Positions 59,266 to 64,000 of a stretch of DNA of 64,000 bases are shown here, one piece after another (the first letter of the stretch is position 1; each line of letters opens with the position of its first letter). The DNA is from Cepaea nemoralis (taxonomy: Eukaryota; Mollusca; Gastropoda; Stylommatophora; Helicidae): positions 1-64,000 of the forward strand of contig JACEFZ010002067.1 in NCBI GenBank assembly GCA_014155875.1, in the 5' to 3' direction. Under the pieces are notes generated by a model, which saw nothing but the letters and a program-made list of their open reading frames with translations, was not told where the DNA came from and searched no databases. The translations under genes were made by a program, and so were the position numbers.

Positions 59266-60110
59266 TTAATTCGCATTCAATTTAATTAATTCACAGTCAG
59301 CACTGTGGTAACTTCGAGTCAATGATATATGGTTCAGATGTTGTCTCCGTGTGATGATCAAGTCCAGCTGGTGCCAATGGCCGGATCTTGGATGTTTCCA
59401 TGTGACCTTATGCATCTCTTTTGTTTTAAAAAAGGAATTTCTAATACACAGGTCATTTCTGGTGCAATGCTCCAGCAGCCGTTGCCAATTTTCATTGATG
59501 CGACCGATGTAGTATTTTCCAAGGCACACTGGCCATGAACTCGAGTCCTTGTCCACACGAGCATTGAAATCACCGAGCATATAAATGTAGTCAGATTTTG
59601 GAACTGCCTTGATCACGGAGTCTAACTCCTCATAGAACTAATCCTTCACATCATCAGAGGAATCAAGTGTCGGTGCATATGCAGTAATAATTGTTGCAAA
59701 ACCACAAGAGGTTGCCAAGCGCAGGGATAATAGTCTTTCATTTCCTCCTGCTGGAATTTTAATCATTCCCAGTAGCGAATTCTTCACTGCAAAGCCCACA
59801 CCGTGTTGCCTCTTTTTTTTCTGCCTGCCCTCCACCCTTCCAAAAAAAGGTGTAATTGTTTTCCCTGAGTGATCCTTCCTCAGCGAGGCGAGTCTCCTGC
59901 AGGCCAGCAATATCAATGTTAAGACGATTGAGTTCGGCATCAATCACAGCCGTTTTTCTCACATCGTTAATATTGTTCAAGTCAGTGAAAAATCCTGGAC
60001 ACATGGTTCTCACATTCAAGGTTGCAAGCCGTAGCTTGAGGTTTCTATCTTTCTTTTTATTAGTACTTGGTGCATTGGTTTTACAGCCTGCGATTCAGAT
60101 TTTGTCCTAG
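59266..60110 (-). pseudogene. RTE-like LINE endonuclease remnant, copy A
   Basis: Minus-strand frames give, in order, LNVRTM-like and AGLQETR (catalytic E), HGVGFAVKNS, IITAYAPT, YMLGDFNARV (D/N), DLIITR and a terminal HSADCELI (catalytic HD-type). These are the apurinic-type endonuclease blocks in correct order and are widely annotated in animals as 'craniofacial development protein 2-like'. Frameshifts fall near 59880 and 59630, and the copy stops before the reverse transcriptase. Upstream, 60111-60760 looks like its 5' untranslated region (GC-rich, no ORF of note). Confidence 0.87.
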
Positions 60111-60773
60111 CCCCAACCACCCATTGAAGCAGGCAGGCTGTGGAGGATCAGCACCCCATTGGCCGGGGGCTGCCCAGCTTGAGGCGGGTGGTAGCCGATC
60201 AGTTACACCTGTAGGTGTCTCCCACCGTCAGAGGCAACGCGTGGCGCCCCATGTCTACGCCAACTGACAGGGACTTATAACCCGTAACAGTTGCCTCTCG
60301 CTTTGATTCCGAGACCAGTTAAGACCAGGGAAGGAGTTATTGCCTCTCCATAGCACAAAGCCTGGGCTAAAATATAGAGATCATGTGTTGCCCATGCAGC
60401 ATGATCCCTCTCTCTGCCTGCCTAGTTCACTCCAGAGGAAAGGTAACACCTCTACATCTGGAAAAAGACAAGCTGCAGAAGCTGCCGGATCAGCAAAGCA
60501 ATGCTCTAACTGTCCGCCTGTCGGAGCTTCGATCCTAGACCAGCCGCCAGTCATGGCTTAGGGCCTGATCTGCCCTGCCATGACATTTGTTTTTAGGTTG
60601 CATTTCCTCGCACCAGGGTAAGGCTTGTACCCTCCCAATTGCGCTCTCACAATGTGGGGTGTAGGGTTTGGTAAGCGCCGCTCAACGTTCGGCGCTAACA
60701 GAAAGCAGGTAGTACCGTCTATTGTTATACGGTAGCTCAGTCATATCTGACTAAGACCTGACACCTATTATTC

Positions 60774-61380
60774 CTATACACTGCATCCGTCGCCTTGATT
60801 TCCCACTTTTGCGTTGAAATAACCCATTATAATATTTATTTCTAATGTTCTACATTTCTTCAAAGCATTCTCCATGTCATTATAAAATTCATCTATATTT
60901 TCTTCACTGCATTCACTTGTTGGAGCATATATTTGAATGACATTTATTATAAAAGGTCTTTCGTTTAATTTTACTAATAAAACTCTGTCTGACACAGCCC
61001 GATAACCTTAATATAATTTGATGTTTGCCGATCCAACATAATTTCTACACCTCTTTGCTGTTCTTCTCATCCAGAATAAATAATCTTACAATCCTCTCCT
61101 GTCTGGATCCCTGTCCCTCTCCATCTGGGTTCACACATTCCTAATATATTAATATTATCTCATCCCATTTCTTGTTTGATGTTATCCAATTTTCCATCTG
61201 CATTCATTGTTCTGACATTCCAGGTTCCAACCTTTAATGATACAAATCTTTTGCACCTAGTAGCCTGCTGACGGTCTGGAGTCACCTGGTGCACATGACT
61301 ATCCCTACCAGGCGAGGCTGCTCCTATGGGGATCCCATTTACGCCGTTTCTCTGAATGACGATGATAACGCAAAACATAA
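60774..61380 (-). pseudogene. RTE-like LINE endonuclease remnant, copy B
   Basis: A separate element from copy A. The minus strand gives LKVGTWNVRTM near 61220, later VIQIYAPTSECSEE, an altered metal-binding block IIMGYFNAKVGNQGD (usual form GDFN, so D to Y) and an end at about 60774. Stops and shifts occur between. 61381-61700 may be its 5' untranslated region. The two copies lie head to tail on the same strand. Confidence 0.82.
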
Positions 61381-61885
61381 TGTTCTTGGCATCTGTGAAG
61401 AATGTAGTTTGCCATTGCTTTCCTTCTTAGCAGTGACCATATTGGTCAATGACCGTAGCCATTGTCTCCGCAAAAAAAAAAAAAGAGATCCTCTGCCTAC
61501 CGTCGCGAAGCTGGAGACCATAACCCACAACTATCTGTCGGCTGCTCTTCAATCTCATCCACCACCTGCACCCATGGCTTCACGTAACCCTCATCGGGAG
61601 GCTAAACGGGTACTCGACCTTGCCCAAGGGTGTCCCGTAGGCTAGCGGAGGGAAGGAGGCACCTTACTTCTCCTTTGATAGGGGATACCCCTACCCCGCC
61701 ACAGATAGACTATATATACATATCCATGTACGCACTTATACAAATATCTCACGTGTACTGGAGCTCTCATAAGACGCACGTTTCTTTCCTCGCTCTCAAA
61801 GGCAAAAATGTAATGAGGAGCAGCGGGATGGGGGGGGGGGGGAGAAGAAGGGTAGGAGAAAGAATGGGAGGAGGACGAGGGAGAG

Positions 61886-62250
61886 GATAATTTTAAAATA
61901 AGAAGGAGGAGGGTGAGGAAGAAGTAGAGGCAAGAATAGGACGGGGAATAAGAGGAGAAAATAGAAGAAGAGGGGCTCGGGAAGAAAGAAGAGTAGGAAG
62001 CGGAGTAGTAGGAGGAGTAGTAGTAGTAGGGGTGTAGTAGGAGGAGTAGCAGAAGGAGAAATAATAGGACGAGGAGTAGTAGGAGGAGGAATTTTAAAAT
62101 AAGAAGGAGGAGGGTGAGGAAGAAGTAGAGGCAAGAATAGGACGGGGAATAAGAGGAGAAAATAGAAGAAGAGGGGCTCGGGGAGAAAGAAGAGTAGGAA
62201 GCGGAGTAGTAGGAGGAGTAGGAGGAGTAGTAGTAGTAGTAGTAGGGGTG
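61886..62250 (+). repeat. Duplicated segment of about 205 bp, purine-rich
   Basis: A block beginning TTTTAAAATAAGAAGGAGGA and including GGCAAGAATAGGACGGGGAA and GGGGCTCGGG.AGAAAGAAG occurs at about 61890-62080 and again at about 62092-62270. The right copy merges into the 30-bp array. Confidence 0.85.
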
Positions 62251-64000
62251 TAGTAGGAGGAGTAGCAGAAGGAGAAATAATAGGACGAGGGATAGTAGGA
62301 GGAGGAATAATAGAACGAGGGGTAGTAGGAGGAGGATTAATAGGACGAGAGGTAGTAGTAGGAGGAATAATAGGACGAGGGGTAGTAATAGGAGGAATAA
62401 TAAGATGAGGAGTAGTAGGAGGAGGAATAATAGGACGACGGGTAGTAGGAGGAGGATTAATAGGACGAGGGGTAGTAGGAGGAGGAATAATAGGACGAGG
62501 GGTAGTAGTAGGAGGAATAATAGGATGAGGAGTAGTAGGAGGAGGAATAATAGGACGAAGGGTAGTAGGAGGAGAAATAATAAGACGAGGGGTAGTAGGA
62601 GGAGGATTAATAGGACGAGGGGTAGTAGGAGGAGGAATAATAGGACGAGGGGTAGTAGGAGGAGGAATAATAGGACGAGGGGTAGTAGGAGGAGGAATAA
62701 TATGACGAGGGGTAGTAGTAGTAGGAGGAGGAATAATATGACGAGGGGTAGTAGGAGGAGGAATAATATGACGAGGGGTAGTAGGAGGAGGAATAATAGA
62801 ACGAGGTGTAATAGGAGGAGGAATAATATGACGAGGGGTAGTAGGAGGAGGAATAATAGAACGAGGTGTAAGAGGAGGAGGAATAATATGACGAGGGGTA
62901 GTAGGAAGAGGAATAATAGGACGAGGGGTAGTAGGAGGTGGATTAATAGGACGAGGGGTAGTAGGAGGAGGAATAATAGGACGAGGGGTAGTAGGAGGAG
63001 GAATAATAGGACGAAGGGTAGTAGGAGGAGAAGTAATAGGACGAGGTGTAATAGGAGGAGGAATAATAGGACGAGGGGTAGTAGGAGGAGGATTAATAGG
63101 ACGAGGTGTAGTACTAGGAGGAATAATAGGACGAGGGGTAGTAGTAGGAGGAATAATATGACGAGGGGTAGTAGGAGGAGGAATAATATGACGAGGAGTA
63201 GTAGGAGGAGGAATAATATGACGAGGGGTAGTAGGAGGAGGATTAATAGGACGAGGTGTAGTACTAGGAGGAATAATAGGACGAGGGGTAGTAGTAGGAG
63301 GAATAATATGACGAGGGGTAGTAGGAGGAGGATTAATAGGACGAGGTGTAGTACTAGAGGAATAATAGGACGAGGGGTAGTAGTAGGAGGAATAATATGA
63401 CGAGGGGTAGTAGGAGGAGGAATAATATGACGAGGAGTAGTAGGAGGAGGAATAATAGGACGAGGGGTAGTAGTAGGAGGATTAATAGGACGAGGGTAGT
63501 AGGAGGAGGAATAATATGACGAGGGGTAGTAGTAGTAGGAGGAGGAATAATATGACGAGGGGTAGTAGGAGGAGGATTAATATGACGAGGAGGAATAGGA
63601 GGAGGAATAATATGACGAGGAGTAGTAGGAGGAGGAATAATATGACGAGAGGTATTAGGAGGAGGATTAATAGGACGAGGGGTAGTGGGAGGAGGAATAA
63701 TAGGACGTGGGGTAGTAGGAGGAGGAATAATATGACGAGGGGTAGTAGGAGGAGGATTAATAGGACGAGGGGTAGTAGTAAGAGAAATAATATGACGAGG
63801 GGTTGTAGTAGGAGAAATAATATGACGAGGGGTTGTAGTAGGAGAAATAATATGACGAGGGGTTGTAGTAGGAGAAATAATATGACGAGGGGTAGTAGTA
63901 GGAGGAATAATATGACGAGGGGTAGTAGTAGGAGGAATAATATGACGAGGGGTAGTAGTAGGAGGAATAATATGACGAGGGGTAGTAGTAGGAGGAATAA
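62190..64000 (+). repeat. 30-bp purine-rich minisatellite
   Basis: The unit is AGGAGGAGGAATAATAGGAC + GAGGGGTAGT, with TATGAC and GATTAA variants and occasional extra TAG triplets. It continues to the window edge. The 331-codon Arg/Asn-rich ORF (62405-63400) exists because the unit is a multiple of three; it is not supported as a gene. Confidence 0.97.

Noticed and set aside
59266..60110. Host gene 'craniofacial development protein 2'
   Set aside because: That label is commonly attached to RTE-type LINE endonucleases. This copy has frameshifts and sits beside a second LINE endonuclease remnant.

Overview
This is repeat-dominated nuclear DNA from a metazoan. The pointers are diverse non-LTR retrotransposons (RTE-like, Tx1/L1-like and RNase H-bearing I-type), tRNA-derived SINEs, mariner-type MITEs, very abundant microsatellites and no operon-like gene packing. 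The mix looks like a marine invertebrate, perhaps a mollusc, but that is inference. I see no convincing complete host gene. The only candidate host signal is a TATA box plus a short first-exon-like ORF with a consensus splice donor near 58.83-59.01 kb.

The standout features are two giant inverted-repeat (foldback) elements. Element 1 spans 1043-18042. Its present length is 17.0 kb, about 8.9 kb without a later LINE. Its arms are about 2.7 kb, its ends are AGTAGTAGG.../...CCTACTACTACT, and it has a perfect 6-bp target duplication, CACGAG. Element 2 spans 22057-35484 (13.4 kb). Its near-identical arms are about 6.2 kb around a loop of about 0.95 kb, its ends are AGTAGTACG.../...CGTACTACT, and it has a perfect 6-bp target duplication, ATGGTT. 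Element 2 sits inside the ORF2 of an I-type LINE: endonuclease at 35.5-36.4 kb, reverse transcriptase and RNase H at 19.4-22.05 kb. 5'-AG...CT-3' ends, a 6-bp duplication and long inverted repeats match Polinton/Maverick transposons, but neither element has a recognisable polymerase, integrase, ATPase or capsid gene. The arms carry tandem arrays, TTAGGG/TTAGGGG-like tracts, tRNA-like boxes and scraps of reverse transcriptase. The two elements share a diverged module of about 430 bp. I propose one family of giant palindromic, non-autonomous, Polinton-like elements.

Layout. 0-1 kb: SINE and a LINE fragment. 1.0-18.0 kb: element 1, with a SINE (4992-5400), an RTE fragment (5901-6935) and a Tx1-like LINE (9419-17514) nested in it; a TG...CA element (14863-16957, probably a solo LTR) is nested in that LINE. 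18.0-22.05 kb: SINE-like sequence and the LINE 3' half. 22.06-35.48 kb: element 2. 35.5-36.9 kb: LINE 5' half. 37-42.5 kb: decayed LINE/SINE pieces and a mariner-type MITE. 42.6-47.3 kb: four different tandem arrays. 47.4-50.3 kb: three LINE 3' ends and microsatellites. 50.3-55.2 kb: MITE and SINEs. 55.4-58.5 kb: a 24-bp satellite with a longer repeating order of about 680 bp. 58.5-61.7 kb: SINE, candidate promoter/exon and two RTE endonuclease remnants. 61.8-64 kb: purine-rich 30-bp minisatellite.

The genes do not form a pathway. What works together here is mobilisation. The RNase H LINE (449-972, 47371-48845), a SINE family (4992-5400, 51801-52196) and probably a third element (39195-39410) end in the same type of 3' sequence, which suggests the SINEs borrow that LINE's reverse transcriptase.
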